A stretch of DNA of 64,000 bases from Neisseria subflava (GCF_003044935.1 NZ_POXP01000001.1:372001-436000); one strand, 5' to 3'. Counted from the stretch's first letter, positions 16,699-26,022 are shown. Notes: a model not told the origin generated them from the sequence alone. Program-made: numbers and translations.

Positions 16699-17286
16699 AT
16701 GGAACAAGTGAATTTATACGAAATCTTGGGTGTGTCTCAGGATGCTGATATCAACCTTATCCGCGAGGCTTATGGCAAATTGGTGACCAATCCGGATATT
16801 CAGAAAGATGCGGAGCGTTTCAAAGCCATCGGACAGGCGTTTGAAGTATTGTCTCATCCGGAAAAACGTTTGGCTTATGATGCGGCTATGCAGTACGAAC
16901 GTCAGGAAGTTAAAGACAACAGCTTCAATGATACAGCGACAAATGTGGTCAACACGCCCAGCTCTGACGTAAAAAACTATGTTTTTATTGCTTATGTTAC
17001 ATATGCTGTGGGCTTATTGATTTTGTTTACCCCCGTTGTCGGTGTGATTATGGCGTATGTTAAACGCGATGAGGCTCAAGGCAGTATTTACGCCAGTCAT
17101 ATCGATTATTTGATTAAGACATTTTGGGTGTCTTTAGTGGGTACGGTTTTGGGAACTTTTACTACACTGATCTTAATTGGTTGGCTGATTTTGTTGGTAA
17201 CTGCCATTTGGTTTATTTACCGTGTAGTCATCGGACTGATTAAACTGAATGAAGATAAGCCCATCTCCACTCAAGGATGGTTTTAA
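16699..17286 (+). CDS. J-domain-like protein fused to a membrane domain (HPD motif changed to NPD)
   Basis: The 195-residue protein starts with a DnaJ-like domain (residues 4-68: LYEILGVSQDADINLIREAY, then FEVLSHPEKRLAYDA). The signature His-Pro-Asp reads Asn31-Pro-Asp. The His is essential for stimulating DnaK in known J-proteins, so this copy may not activate Hsp70. A linker (69-95) leads to a C-terminal domain with about three membrane segments, resembling DUF4870: YVFIAYVTYAVGLLILF, then an amphipathic SHIDYLIKTFW, then two helices. GGAGG precedes the ATG. The topology puts the J-like domain in the cytoplasm. Role unknown. Confidence 0.85.
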   Translation: MEQVNLYEILGVSQDADINLIREAYGKLVTNPDIQKDAERFKAIGQAFEVLSHPEKRLAYDAAMQYERQEVKDNSFNDTATNVVNTPSSDVKNYVFIAYVTYAVGLLILFTPVVGVIMAYVKRDEAQGSIYASHIDYLIKTFWVSLVGTVLGTFTTLILIGWLILLVTAIWFIYRVVIGLIKLNEDKPISTQGWF

Positions 17287-17289
17287 AGC

Positions 17290-18162
17290 ATGGCATATTT
17301 ATTGGCAAGTATCGTTTGCAGCGTGTTGGTGTCCGTATTGCTGAAAGTGGCGCGCAAGCAAAAAATCAATATCGAGCAGGCGGTGGCGGTGAACTATATC
17401 GTTGCCGTCACTTTGACCATGCTGGTGTTAAAGCCTGATTTGAGCAATCCGCAGGTATTTTTACCGACGTGGTGGCTTTTTGCGGCCTTGGGTATTTTGC
17501 TGCCAACCGTGTTTGTCATTATGGGCAAATCGGTAGATGCGGCAGGTATCGTCAAATCAGACGCAGCACAACGCTTATCGCTGTTTCTGCCGATTGTCGC
17601 TTCATTCATGCTTTTCCATGAGCAGTTGACTGAAGACCGTCTGATTGGTTTGGTATTGGCATTTACGGCACTGTTTTTCTTACTTTGGAAAAGCGATGGC
17701 GGCAAGAAATCCGGCGGCCTCAGTACGCAAGTGATGCTGCTTTTGGGCGTTTGGTGCGGCTACGGCGTCATCGATATTTTGTTCAAACAAGTGGCGAAAA
17801 GCGGTACCGCGTTTGCCGGTAATTTGCTGGTGGCGTTTTGTTTGGCTGGTATCTTGATGTTTGGCTACCTGTTTGCCAAAGGAAGCAAATGGACCAAAGA
17901 GGGCATCTTGGGCGGTATGATTTTAGGCTGCCTGAATTTTTTGAATATTGTTACCTACATTTCGGCACACCAAATCATGAAGGATAATCCGACTTTGGTT
18001 TTTGCCGGTATGAATATTGGCGTGATTGTTTTGGGTACGCTGATTGGTGCGGCAATGTTTAAAGAAAAAATCAGCAGCATTAATGCAGCTGGTATCAGTA
18101 TTGCTATTTGCTCGATAGCCTGTCTGTTTTATTGGCCGCAAATTCGAAGCTTGGTAGGTTAA
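17290..18162 (+). CDS. EamA/DMT-family transporter
   Basis: The 290-residue protein has about ten hydrophobic segments arranged as two EamA repeats, typical of the drug/metabolite transporter superfamily. It starts 3 bases after the J-like gene and is probably translationally coupled. The substrate cannot be read from sequence; relatives export amino acids, metabolites or drugs. A DUS hairpin follows. Confidence 0.85.
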   Translation: MAYLLASIVCSVLVSVLLKVARKQKINIEQAVAVNYIVAVTLTMLVLKPDLSNPQVFLPTWWLFAALGILLPTVFVIMGKSVDAAGIVKSDAAQRLSLFLPIVASFMLFHEQLTEDRLIGLVLAFTALFFLLWKSDGGKKSGGLSTQVMLLLGVWCGYGVIDILFKQVAKSGTAFAGNLLVAFCLAGILMFGYLFAKGSKWTKEGILGGMILGCLNFLNIVTYISAHQIMKDNPTLVFAGMNIGVIVLGTLIGAAMFKEKISSINAAGISIAICSIACLFYWPQIRSLVG

Positions 18163-18172
18163 AAATACTTAT

Positions 18173-18200
18173 GCCGTCTGAAAATTTTCAGACGGCCTTA
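18173..18200 (+). terminator. DUS inverted-pair terminator after the EamA gene
   Basis: GCCGTCTGAA (18173-18182) and TTCAGACGGC (18187-18196) form a tight hairpin followed by a T-rich stretch, 11 bases past the stop. Confidence 0.8.
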
Positions 18201-18322
18201 TTTTTATTATAAAATAGCCATTCATGCGCCGATTTGGCCGTATGGGAATTATTTTGCGCTTACGGGCGTTTCTATGTTAAACAAAGAAGTTGAACTCACA
18301 CAATAATATCGATAGTTACATC

Positions 18323-19033
18323 ATGAAACATATTAAAAAACACATTCAATACGCCGTTTTCGGCATGCTGGTATTGTCCGGTTGCCAATCGTATCAGGAA
18401 GATCAAAGCCGCCGCAGTAAAATGGCACAATTTGCGCTTAACCATCCCGTAGCCGCCCAAGTTATCGGCATGGAAGACGAAGGCTTAATCAATATGACCA
18501 GTAATGCCACACGCTTTGCCGAGCGTACAGGTTTGGACGACAAAGCAAACGGCGACAGCAGGGGAACACAGGTCAATGCCGTACGCCAAGCATTATGGCA
18601 GGCGGCGATTGCTTCTAAATTCGACAGCATTATTGCCGAAAAAGCAGGTAATGCGCGCCTGACGGATATGGAGTTGCGAGAAGGTAAAGACGACTACTTC
18701 AGCCGTTACCTTGCCGACCAGGCAGTCGATCAGCGAAACAACCGTATCGGCCGCAGTATCGGCAGTGCCAAACCCGACAGCGATATGAAGACGCTGGCGG
18801 CAAGCATTTTGTTCTACTACAACAAAGTAGGCTTATGGACGGCTTCCGAAGTGAACAACCGTTGGCGCATCAAACAGGAAAAACTTTCAGACGGCCAATA
18901 TGCCGAGGCATTGAAAAATATCGCCAAATTGGATCAAAACGGCATGACCGAGCAGGAACGTAATAGTTATAAAACCGGTACGCTCAGCGAAATCAAACGT
19001 TCGGTCAAAGCCATACGTCAAGTCGAAGACTGA
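18323..19033 (+). CDS. Predicted lipoprotein, DUF6973-like
   Basis: The 236-residue protein has a lipoprotein signal peptide with lipobox LSGC (Cys21), so it should be lipid-anchored. The mature part contains GLDDKANGDSRGTQVNAVRQALWQAAI, which resembles the core of DUF6973 proteins, and a charged helical C-terminus. The function is unknown. ATG 18323 gives a clean signal peptide; the TTG at 18290 would put 11 polar residues before it. It is 32 bases upstream of hemB and could share its transcript. A DUS is coded at 18886-18895. Confidence 0.78.
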   Translation: MKHIKKHIQYAVFGMLVLSGCQSYQEDQSRRSKMAQFALNHPVAAQVIGMEDEGLINMTSNATRFAERTGLDDKANGDSRGTQVNAVRQALWQAAIASKFDSIIAEKAGNARLTDMELREGKDDYFSRYLADQAVDQRNNRIGRSIGSAKPDSDMKTLAASILFYYNKVGLWTASEVNNRWRIKQEKLSDGQYAEALKNIAKLDQNGMTEQERNSYKTGTLSEIKRSVKAIRQVED

Positions 19034-19053
19034 TTTTAAGACTTCATTATTGA

Positions 19054-20067
<1,014 letters not shown>

Positions 20068-20083
20068 AATAAAGAAATAAATC

Positions 20084-20126
20084 AAAAAGCGGCAAACAGT
20101 GTTTATCCTGTTTAGCCGCTTTTTTG
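20084..20126 (+). terminator. Intrinsic terminator after hemB
   Basis: GCGGC (20089-20093) pairs with GCCGC (20115-20119), extended by AACAG/CTGTT, and is followed by seven T residues. Confidence 0.85.
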
Positions 20127-20260
20127 TATTACTTAAGATTGGCTCAATCATTATATTTCAGACGGCCTTGATACGGAAAAATGTATAGTTATTAATAGAT
20201 TAATTGAAATCTAAGTTACTGAATTTCAAATTATGCAATTTTGAAATTTATGGTTTGTTT

Positions 20261-20791
20261 TTAATAATATCGTCTGATACTTAAGGCTTCCAATACGTTT
20301 TCAAGCAACGGCATGGTAACGAACGACAGTATTAATGAAGATACGATGCTTATCAGAATAATCTTATTTAAAAATTGAGCATATTGAGTTTTTGTAAAAG
20401 CCAAAGCCACAGCAATAATGAAATACAGTAATGTCATGAAAGGTGGGAACGCCAAGTAGTAAAAAGCAGCACCGCATATCACGCCGGATAGGACGATTTT
20501 GCTTAATTTGGACAGTTTCTCAAACTCAAGAGGAACGATAACTATTGAAAGCACAAATGGTTTAAAAAATAGATAATTCATTTGTGTAAATAGTGGATCA
20601 AATGCCCAATATTCTTTTATGCGGACGTATTTCAAAAAAATAAAGGTCTGTAGGAATATGGATAGTAATACACCATAGAAAATAACTTGTTTTTCAAGCT
20701 GCTTCTTAGAGTAGAATCCAGCAAGCCTGATAAAGGCAATGACAGCTGCAACTAAGCATAGACCCATTAGGAGGAAAAGGATAAATCCCAT
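20261..20791 (-). CDS. Unknown integral membrane protein
   Basis: No family is recognised. The 176-residue protein has about five hydrophobic helices and short loops; a Lys-rich loop (YSKKQLEKQ, residues 27-35) suggests the first loop is cytoplasmic. The gene is very AT-rich, like the rest of the 20.2-23.6 kb island. It is separated from the lipase operon by a terminator, so it is probably expressed separately. It could be an accessory or second immunity protein of the effector locus, or unrelated; nothing in the sequence decides this. Confidence 0.65.
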   Translation of the reverse strand: MGFILFLLMGLCLVAAVIAFIRLAGFYSKKQLEKQVIFYGVLLSIFLQTFIFLKYVRIKEYWAFDPLFTQMNYLFFKPFVLSIVIVPLEFEKLSKLSKIVLSGVICGAAFYYLAFPPFMTLLYFIIAVALAFTKTQYAQFLNKIILISIVSSLILSFVTMPLLENVLEALSIRRYY

Positions 20792-21031
20792 TTTTTTCTC
20801 AATTCATTATAAATATCGGTGGATTGAATTTTTAGTTTTCTTTAGAGCCTGACTAAGGTTTATTTTTTGAAAATCTAAAAAAATCTTGTATAGTAATTTT
20901 GACCAAATAAAGGTCGTCTGAAAAATAGCCTACTGATTTTTCAGACTAAGTAGCCTAGAAGGTGATCCGAATGTCCAATTATCGAATATTCAAGGAGGAA
21001 AAGGGGAAATAAAGGGGAGATTTGGAACAAA
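20792..21031. other. AT-rich gap with a degenerate DUS hairpin
   Basis: No gene is seen. The variant uptake sequence AGGTCGTCTGAA (20911-20922) has a partial partner downstream: GTCTGAAAAAT (20916-20926) pairs with ATTTTTCAGAC (20936-20946). The promoter of the minus-strand membrane gene should lie here, but no clear -35/-10 pair stands out. Confidence 0.5.
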
Positions 21032-21066
21032 AACAGCTGAAATCCTGTATTTGGATCTCAGCTGTT
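21024..21066 (-). terminator. Intrinsic terminator of the lipase-effector operon
   Basis: AACAGCTGA (21032-21040) pairs with TCAGCTGTT (21058-21066), with further pairing ATCC/GGAT after one mismatch. Read on the minus strand the stem is followed by TTTTTG. It lies 28 bases after the 174-residue gene. Confidence 0.75.
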
Positions 21067-21093
21067 GGGTAGAGTTTTTGCCCAGGCATAGAC

Positions 21094-21618
21094 TTATTGA
21101 TCCAATCGGATTGACTTACCTTTTATTCTGGTGCAAATACCTCCATCCTCTCCACATCGCATCAGTTTACCATTATCAATAGCTTTATTAATTTCCTCAA
21201 CCCATTCTATACGTTTTATCTGGGTATTAGCCAGTTGAATAGAATAAACTATTGTACCTAAACATAATAGAGCAGTTAGGCAAAATAGAGTGATTGATGC
21301 TATTACCAAATATTTTAAATTTTTAGCTGATTGCTGCTGCTGTTTTTCAATTTCACGAGAATTTTCGAGCAACCATCTTCCACTTGTCTCCATCCTTTCG
21401 GTAAATTTATCTACTGACTGATTTAAACCACGATGTACTTCTTCTGCGGCTGTTTGCTTAATTGTATCTGCTGAGCGGTTCAAATCGGTAGTTGCTGTAT
21501 TCAATTCTTGGAATGCTTGTGAAATTAATAGTTCAGCATTTTTTGCCCGCTTTTCTGTTTGCCCAGCTAAAGCAATAATATTATCAGTCAGATAATCAAT
21601 TTTTTGGTCCAGATCCAT
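21094..21618 (-). CDS. Coiled-coil membrane protein, third gene of the lipase operon
   Basis: The 174-residue protein has a long N-terminal helical coiled coil (about residues 1-105, Gln/Glu/Lys-rich). One membrane helix follows (about 106-128, YLVIASITLFCLTALLC), then a short tail with two Cys near the end (LMRCGEDGGICTRI). The overall plan, including the paired Cys tail, reminds me of proteins labelled 'relaxation protein' in Xanthomonas and Stenotrophomonas, some of which I recall lying near type IV secretion effectors; this is recollection, not a search. It starts 9 bases after the lipase gene, so it is cotranscribed with it and may help deliver or neutralise the lipase. Confidence 0.75.
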   Translation of the reverse strand: MDLDQKIDYLTDNIIALAGQTEKRAKNAELLISQAFQELNTATTDLNRSADTIKQTAAEEVHRGLNQSVDKFTERMETSGRWLLENSREIEKQQQQSAKNLKYLVIASITLFCLTALLCLGTIVYSIQLANTQIKRIEWVEEINKAIDNGKLMRCGEDGGICTRIKGKSIRLDQ

Positions 21619-21627
21619 ATGCTTTCC

Positions 21628-22887
21628 TTAGCTTCGGGATATACCTGAAGCCCTTGATTGCTCTTCAGCCAATCTCATACTTTCCTGCTCCTGAAACATT
21701 TTTTCCGTATTTTGTTGTAAACCTCGATTAATGTTGGAAGCAAGTAGACTGTCTAGCGAATGTTGCATTGTTTTGTCGTCTGCTAATAATGCTGCAAAAC
21801 CGTATTCACGGAATTCTTTAGAGGAAGCATTTGAAGCTAAAGGTTTGCTAAGATCAAGTTTATTTGCATCAGCATAAATAGTTTTATCGCTATGAGGATG
21901 TTTACCCTTATCTTGCATAAGATGCATTGACCGACTATCGAATATAGATTTTGGAGTAGGCGCACTATTAATAAACTCCTTAATCTTTTCCTGATCTCTA
22001 TCAAATTTTTCTGTCATGTTACGTATGATTTTCATTTTTTCGAAAAGATTGGCATTCGCAAAACTGGCTGCAGCAAATAAAGTTTTTGCGGTAGCTACAT
22101 CACCTCGATAGTCTGAAATCATAAATTTATTTGCTTCCGCTAGTTGGCGAGCACGAGTGTAATTATGTTCAGAAAGGATCGAATCTTTACCCACAAAATG
22201 ATCAGATGAGTGAGCTTTATATGATCTTGCTGCTGCAGTCACCGCATGGTAAGCAGACGTATTGCTTTTATTGTTATAGCCAGATTTTTTTAATGGGGCA
22301 AGGTCGTCTTGTTCGGCTAGAATGATAACTTTGCCGTAATGCGGATTAGCAGAAGAGACGGCATCTGCGGCTTTAACGTAATTGATCACATCACCATTAC
22401 CCTGTCGTACACCATGCATACGGACAGCGCCATATGCATTAAAGGTTACTCCTTCATGGCCAAAGCGGTATGTTTGAATTTGAACGTGTGTCCCACCGAG
22501 TGAGTGTCCGGTATGAGTAACAGAAGGTTTGGGTAGATATGGGTTTTTACTATGAAATTCTTCTGCTTTTGAAATAGCCATGCGTGTTAGTTTTTCTGCA
22601 TCGGCTGATTGATTATTCATACTTCGGGTAACCATTTTTAAGTCTGTATACCCATCACTCAAATCCTTAAGACTGATCGCGGTTCCTCTATGGGCAGCGA
22701 TAAAGTCATTGGTACGGACATCTTGATATACAGCACCATAATATCCAGTTTTCGGATTATTCCATACAGCAGCCACTTTATATTCATTACCTCCGATTCT
22801 AATAGTTTCATTTCCTTTGGTAACGGAGCGTGTGATATAAGCATCTACAGCCAAATCGGCATGTTGTTGTCTAGTAATTTTACTCAT
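21628..22887 (-). CDS. Alpha/beta-hydrolase lipase, candidate antibacterial secreted effector
   Basis: The 419-residue protein has no signal peptide. The N-terminal 240 residues form a class-3-lipase-like hydrolase: oxyanion-region AHRGT (65-69), nucleophile elbow GHSLG (127-131, Ser129), a candidate Asp in the 175-195 region and a candidate His at 230 (SSDHFVGKDSI). The opening TRQQHADLAVDAY and the KTGYYGAVYQDV segment are typical of phospholipase effectors delivered between bacteria. The C-terminal 170 residues are helical and end in a Gln/Glu-rich tail, which recalls the XVIPCD delivery domain of Xanthomonas-type T4SS effectors. It overlaps a lipoprotein gene by 4 bases. Delivery by a T6SS is an alternative; no secretion genes are in the window. 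Confidence 0.75.
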   Translation of the reverse strand: MSKITRQQHADLAVDAYITRSVTKGNETIRIGGNEYKVAAVWNNPKTGYYGAVYQDVRTNDFIAAHRGTAISLKDLSDGYTDLKMVTRSMNNQSADAEKLTRMAISKAEEFHSKNPYLPKPSVTHTGHSLGGTHVQIQTYRFGHEGVTFNAYGAVRMHGVRQGNGDVINYVKAADAVSSANPHYGKVIILAEQDDLAPLKKSGYNNKSNTSAYHAVTAAARSYKAHSSDHFVGKDSILSEHNYTRARQLAEANKFMISDYRGDVATAKTLFAAASFANANLFEKMKIIRNMTEKFDRDQEKIKEFINSAPTPKSIFDSRSMHLMQDKGKHPHSDKTIYADANKLDLSKPLASNASSKEFREYGFAALLADDKTMQHSLDSLLASNINRGLQQNTEKMFQEQESMRLAEEQSRASGISRS

Positions 22888-23537
22888 GGTTGAATTTCCT
22901 CCAGAGAGACAGTAATACTGAACATTTCTTTATGTTTTTCTGCATCATACAGTTCAGGTGACACTATGCCATAATGAACAGAATCAGTATAAAGAGTACC
23001 ATCTTCTTTTTTTGAAAAGGGATATGTCCATTTCCAGTAATATTGTGTCAGTGTTTTTTTACTCAGTAGCTTTTCCAATATATCGCTAAAATTGAATCTA
23101 GTTTCTTCCGGTTTACCCGTTGCTGATAGTGAAAAACCAAATCCTTCAGGGTTCCAATGACAAACTCCGTCGCCAAAGTAGTCTTCATTTAAAACAGCAT
23201 CTGCATATACAATGGATTCATATTCAAACTCATTGATTTGATGGATATCAAACTGTACATTTTTTTCAGGATGGGCGGGAGCTCCTTCAATTTTATTGAT
23301 AATGTATGTACAATCCTCAGCTTTATAGCCAACACCCATCTTTCCCATGAGTTTTAAGGGGCCTGGAGCATCATTAATTTTAATTTTGAGGCGGTATGCC
23401 TGTTTAGGCTGAGGATTTAAATGAAATTTGGCTTCTGTCTCTTGTTGAATACTCATACTGTTCTCCGAATTACTACAAGCACTTATGCTGGAAATTGAAA
23501 GCAGGGTTGCAGTCAATAATACGGTCATCGGTTTCAT
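22884..23537 (-). CDS. Lipoprotein, candidate immunity protein for the lipase
   Basis: The 217-residue protein has a lipoprotein signal with lipobox SISAC (Cys21) and a Ser/Asn-rich +2 region, so it is anchored to a membrane facing the periplasm. The mature part is mostly beta-like with no family that I recognise. It precedes the lipase gene with an ATGA overlap. Periplasmic lipoproteins coded next to lipase effectors are the usual immunity proteins in T6SS and X-T4SS systems, and this order (immunity first, tight coupling) fits. The immunity role is inferred from position and localisation only. Confidence 0.75.
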   Translation of the reverse strand: MKPMTVLLTATLLSISSISACSNSENSMSIQQETEAKFHLNPQPKQAYRLKIKINDAPGPLKLMGKMGVGYKAEDCTYIINKIEGAPAHPEKNVQFDIHQINEFEYESIVYADAVLNEDYFGDGVCHWNPEGFGFSLSATGKPEETRFNFSDILEKLLSKKTLTQYYWKWTYPFSKKEDGTLYTDSVHYGIVSPELYDAEKHKEMFSITVSLEEIQP

Positions 23538-23753
23538 TAGGTTGTCCTATTAGAATAGAGAGGATAGTCCGAAGACTGGTGCAGATGGCTTTTTATTTTA
23601 CACGAATAAACTAGTGAATCAACATATTAATCATTTTGGACATTTCTTTATCGTTAGGAGAAGGCATTTTTAAGAAGCCTTTGATGGGAAATTATTGTTT
23701 TGTAGACACACTTGTTTATAATGATAGGTTCATCGAGTATAGATAAAATGCTG
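23538..23753. other. Gap upstream of the lipase operon
   Basis: No gene is seen in about 215 AT-rich bases. It should contain the minus-strand promoter of the lipoprotein-lipase operon; I see no confident -35/-10 pair. No DUS is present between 20.92 kb and the lipA coding region (about 24.04 kb). Confidence 0.5.
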
Positions 23754-23845
23754 ATACCTTGATAAAACAGCCTTTTCCTATCAATAGCCGGCACTCAAAC
23801 AAAGTTTTGGGCTATTGATAGGAAAAGGCTGTTTTATCAAGGTAT
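23754..23845. repeat. Perfect 36-bp inverted repeat next to lipA
   Basis: Arms 23754-23789 and 23810-23845 are exact reverse complements (36 of 36) around a 20-base loop. It begins 18 bases after the lipA stop codon. It has no T run on either strand and no resemblance to DUS, Correia or dRS3 repeats. It could be a very strong 3' hairpin of lipA mRNA, or a trace of a mobile element at the island edge. Confidence 0.9.
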
Positions 23846-23862
23846 TAACTATTTACTACGTC

Positions 23863-24846
23863 TTAGTGGTGGCTACACCCGCCGTGGGTTTCACGCAAAG
23901 CTTCTGCTGCTTGCTCGTCTGCATGGTAGCTGGAGCGAACCATTGCGCCGATGGCGGCATTGGTAAAGCCCAATTCATATGCTTCTTTTTCAAAAACTTT
24001 GAATTGGTCGGGCGTTACATAGCGCAAGACGGGCAGGTGGCCGTCTGAAGGTTGCAGATATTGGCCGATGGTAATCATTTCGATATTGTTGGCACGCATA
24101 TCGCGCATGATTTCGCGCACGTCCTCGTCTGTTTCGCCCAAGCCGACCATGATGCCGGATTTGGTCGGGATATGTGGCATCATTTCTTTGTAGCGGCGCA
24201 GAAGCTCGAGGGAGTGTTGGTAGTTGGCACCCGGACGGGCTTTTTTATACAGGCTTGGATGGGTTTCCAAGTTGTGGTTCATCACATCGGGCGGTGTTTC
24301 TGCCAAGATTTCCAGTGCGATGTCCAGACGGCCGCGGAAATCGGGAACAAGGATTTCGATTTTGGTATTCGGGCTGGTTTCGCGGATGGCTTTGATGCAG
24401 TCGGCGAAATGTTGTGCGCCGCCATCACGCAGGTCGTCACGGTCGACGGAAGTGATCACGACATAGCGCAGGTTCATGGACTTGACGGATTCGGCCAAGT
24501 GTTTAGGCTCGTCAGGATCCAACATGTTGGGGCGGCCATGGCCAACGTCACAGAATGGGCAGCGTCGGGTACAAATATCGCCCATAATCATGAATGTGGC
24601 CGTACCCTTGGTAAAGCATTCGCTGATATTTGGACAAGATGCTTCTTCGCATACAGTATGCATTTTTTGTTCGCGAAGAATGTTTTTGATTTCAAAGAAT
24701 TTCTTGCCCGGTAATTTGGCACGGATCCATTCGGGCTTTTTCAATTTTTGTTCCAATGGAACAACTTTAATCGGAATGCGTGCAGTTTTATCTGCGCCTT
24801 TCAGTTTGATGCCGCGTTTTGGGTCGTTTTTTACTTCTTCACTCAT
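23863..24846 (-). CDS. lipA: Lipoyl synthase LipA
   Basis: LipA is a radical-SAM enzyme that inserts two sulfurs into octanoyl groups on lipoyl domains. The 327-residue protein has the auxiliary cluster motif [12 protein letters not shown] and the radical-SAM motif CTRRCPFC (near residues 93-100), followed by [17 protein letters not shown]. It lies 129 bases after lipB, with a DUS pair between. Its substrates include the lipoyl domains of AceF and LpdA encoded at 34.8-38.3 kb. A DUS is coded near 24041-24050. Confidence 0.97.
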   Translation of the reverse strand: MSEEVKNDPKRGIKLKGADKTARIPIKVVPLEQKLKKPEWIRAKLPGKKFFEIKNILREQKMHTVCEEASCPNISECFTKGTATFMIMGDICTRRCPFCDVGHGRPNMLDPDEPKHLAESVKSMNLRYVVITSVDRDDLRDGGAQHFADCIKAIRETSPNTKIEILVPDFRGRLDIALEILAETPPDVMNHNLETHPSLYKKARPGANYQHSLELLRRYKEMMPHIPTKSGIMVGLGETDEDVREIMRDMRANNIEMITIGQYLQPSDGHLPVLRYVTPDQFKVFEKEAYELGFTNAAIGAMVRSSYHADEQAAEALRETHGGCSHH

Positions 24847-24975
24847 GGTGATGTGTTCTTTCTGTCGTTATAAAGGCCGTCTGAAAAGCTGATTGCGGCC
24901 TTTATAGCCTAAGGGCTTGTGGGTTCAGAGGGGCAGTTAAAAGATGGTGTTGGAGCTGAATATTTTCAGACGGCC

Positions 24976-25578
24976 TTATGCCAGCTCTTTTTGTAAATGC
25001 TTGGTCAGTTTGTCTGAAACTTCTGCCAAACTGGGTGCCGGAGAGACGTAGTCGGCAATTTGGGTCATTTCCATACCGGCATAACCGCAGGGGTTGATAT
25101 GGGTAAACGGACTTAAATCCATGTTCACGTTAAGCGCCAAGCCGTGGTAAACGGAGCCGTCTTTGATACGCAGGCCCAGGGAAGCGATTTTACGCTCGCC
25201 GACATAAACGCCGGGGCGTTTGGGATCGGCTGCTGCTTCGATGCCGTATTCTGCCAAGGTGGCGATGATGCTGTTTTCAAGTGCGGAAACAATATGGCGC
25301 ACACTGGTCTTACGGCGTTTGAAATTGATCATCGTATAGACGACCAGTTGGCCGGGGCCGTGATAAGTAATTTGACCACCTCTGTCAATTTGGACAACGG
25401 GTATATCGTCGCGGATGAGGAGGTGTTCGGGTTTTCCGGCCAAGCCCTGGGTGAATACGGGCGGATGTTCGACCACCCATAATTCGTCTTCGGTGTTTTC
25501 GTCACGCGAGGCATTAAATGCCTTCATGGCTTCGAAAGTCGGCAGGTAATCGACCAAGCCTTTGTGCACGATTTTCAT
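24976..25578 (-). CDS. lipB: Octanoyltransferase LipB
   Basis: LipB moves octanoate from acyl carrier protein to the lipoyl domains. The 200-residue protein carries [16 protein letters not shown] (about residues 71-86), the active-site Lys in [11 protein letters not shown] and the active-site Cys in [10 protein letters not shown]. Its start codon overlaps the ybeD stop by one base (TAATG), so the two are translationally coupled; lipA follows. Confidence 0.96.
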   Translation of the reverse strand: MKIVHKGLVDYLPTFEAMKAFNASRDENTEDELWVVEHPPVFTQGLAGKPEHLLIRDDIPVVQIDRGGQITYHGPGQLVVYTMINFKRRKTSVRHIVSALENSIIATLAEYGIEAAADPKRPGVYVGERKIASLGLRIKDGSVYHGLALNVNMDLSPFTHINPCGYAGMEMTQIADYVSPAPSLAEVSDKLTKHLQKELA

Positions 25579-25853
25579 TACAGCACCACTTTTACCAATT
25601 CGTGTGAAGTCAGGTCGCGGTAGATATTGTCGAGCTGCTCTTGGTTGTCGACATTTACTTTGACGGTTGCGCTGGTGTAGTTGCCTTTGCTGCTTGGGCG
25701 CGTAGTAATGTGGTGCGGCTCGGTATCGGGAGCATGTTTGCGCACAGTTTCCAAGATGGCGGATTCAAATTCCGGATGAACCGCGCCCATGACTTTTACA
25801 GGAAAGGTGCAAGGGAATTCAATTAATGATTTTTTTTCAGTTGAGTCTGTCAT
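25578..25853 (-). CDS. ybeD: YbeD/DUF493 family protein
   Basis: The 91-residue protein is a small ferredoxin-like-fold domain (DUF493). In Escherichia coli and many other bacteria it is the gene next to lipB, and the same order ybeD-lipB-lipA is seen here. A regulatory role in lipoate metabolism is suspected from position only. The motif [13 protein letters not shown] (about residues 54-66) is typical. The gene overlaps lipB by one base. Confidence 0.88.
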   Translation of the reverse strand: MTDSTEKKSLIEFPCTFPVKVMGAVHPEFESAILETVRKHAPDTEPHHITTRPSSKGNYTSATVKVNVDNQEQLDNIYRDLTSHELVKVVL

Positions 25854-25881
25854 GGTTTACTACCTTGTTTGGTTAGCCAGG

Positions 25882-25906
25882 GCCGTCTGAAAAGTTTTCA
25901 GACGGC
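25882..25906. repeat. Inverted DUS pair in the divergent ybeD-lon region
   Basis: GCCGTCTGAA (25882-25891) faces TTCAGACGGC (25897-25906). It lies between the starts of two divergent genes, so it cannot terminate either of them; a role in DNA uptake or in the 5' leader of ybeD is possible. Confidence 0.75.
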
Positions 25907-25996
25907 CCAAAATCCGATATATTTTATCGTAAACGTCCATATCGGGCTATAAAAATGATGTTTTCGAAAATAGGTGCGGATAAGCTGTTTTCAAGT

Positions 25997-26022
25997 CTTG
26001 AAATGCAGCGCTTCAGCCCAAT
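25997..26022 (+). promoter_or_regulatory. Heat-shock (RpoH/sigma-32) promoter of lon
   Basis: CTTGAAA (25997-26003), 13-base spacer, then CCCAATT (26017-26023) matches the sigma-32 consensus CTTGAAA-N11-16-CCCATnT with at most one or two changes. It lies about 43 bases before the lon ATG, and lon is a classic RpoH target. Confidence 0.75.

Noticed and set aside
20818-20835. GTGGATTGAATTTTTAG as a Correia-element end
   Set aside because: Only a short similarity to the Correia terminus; no matching second end and no internal body.
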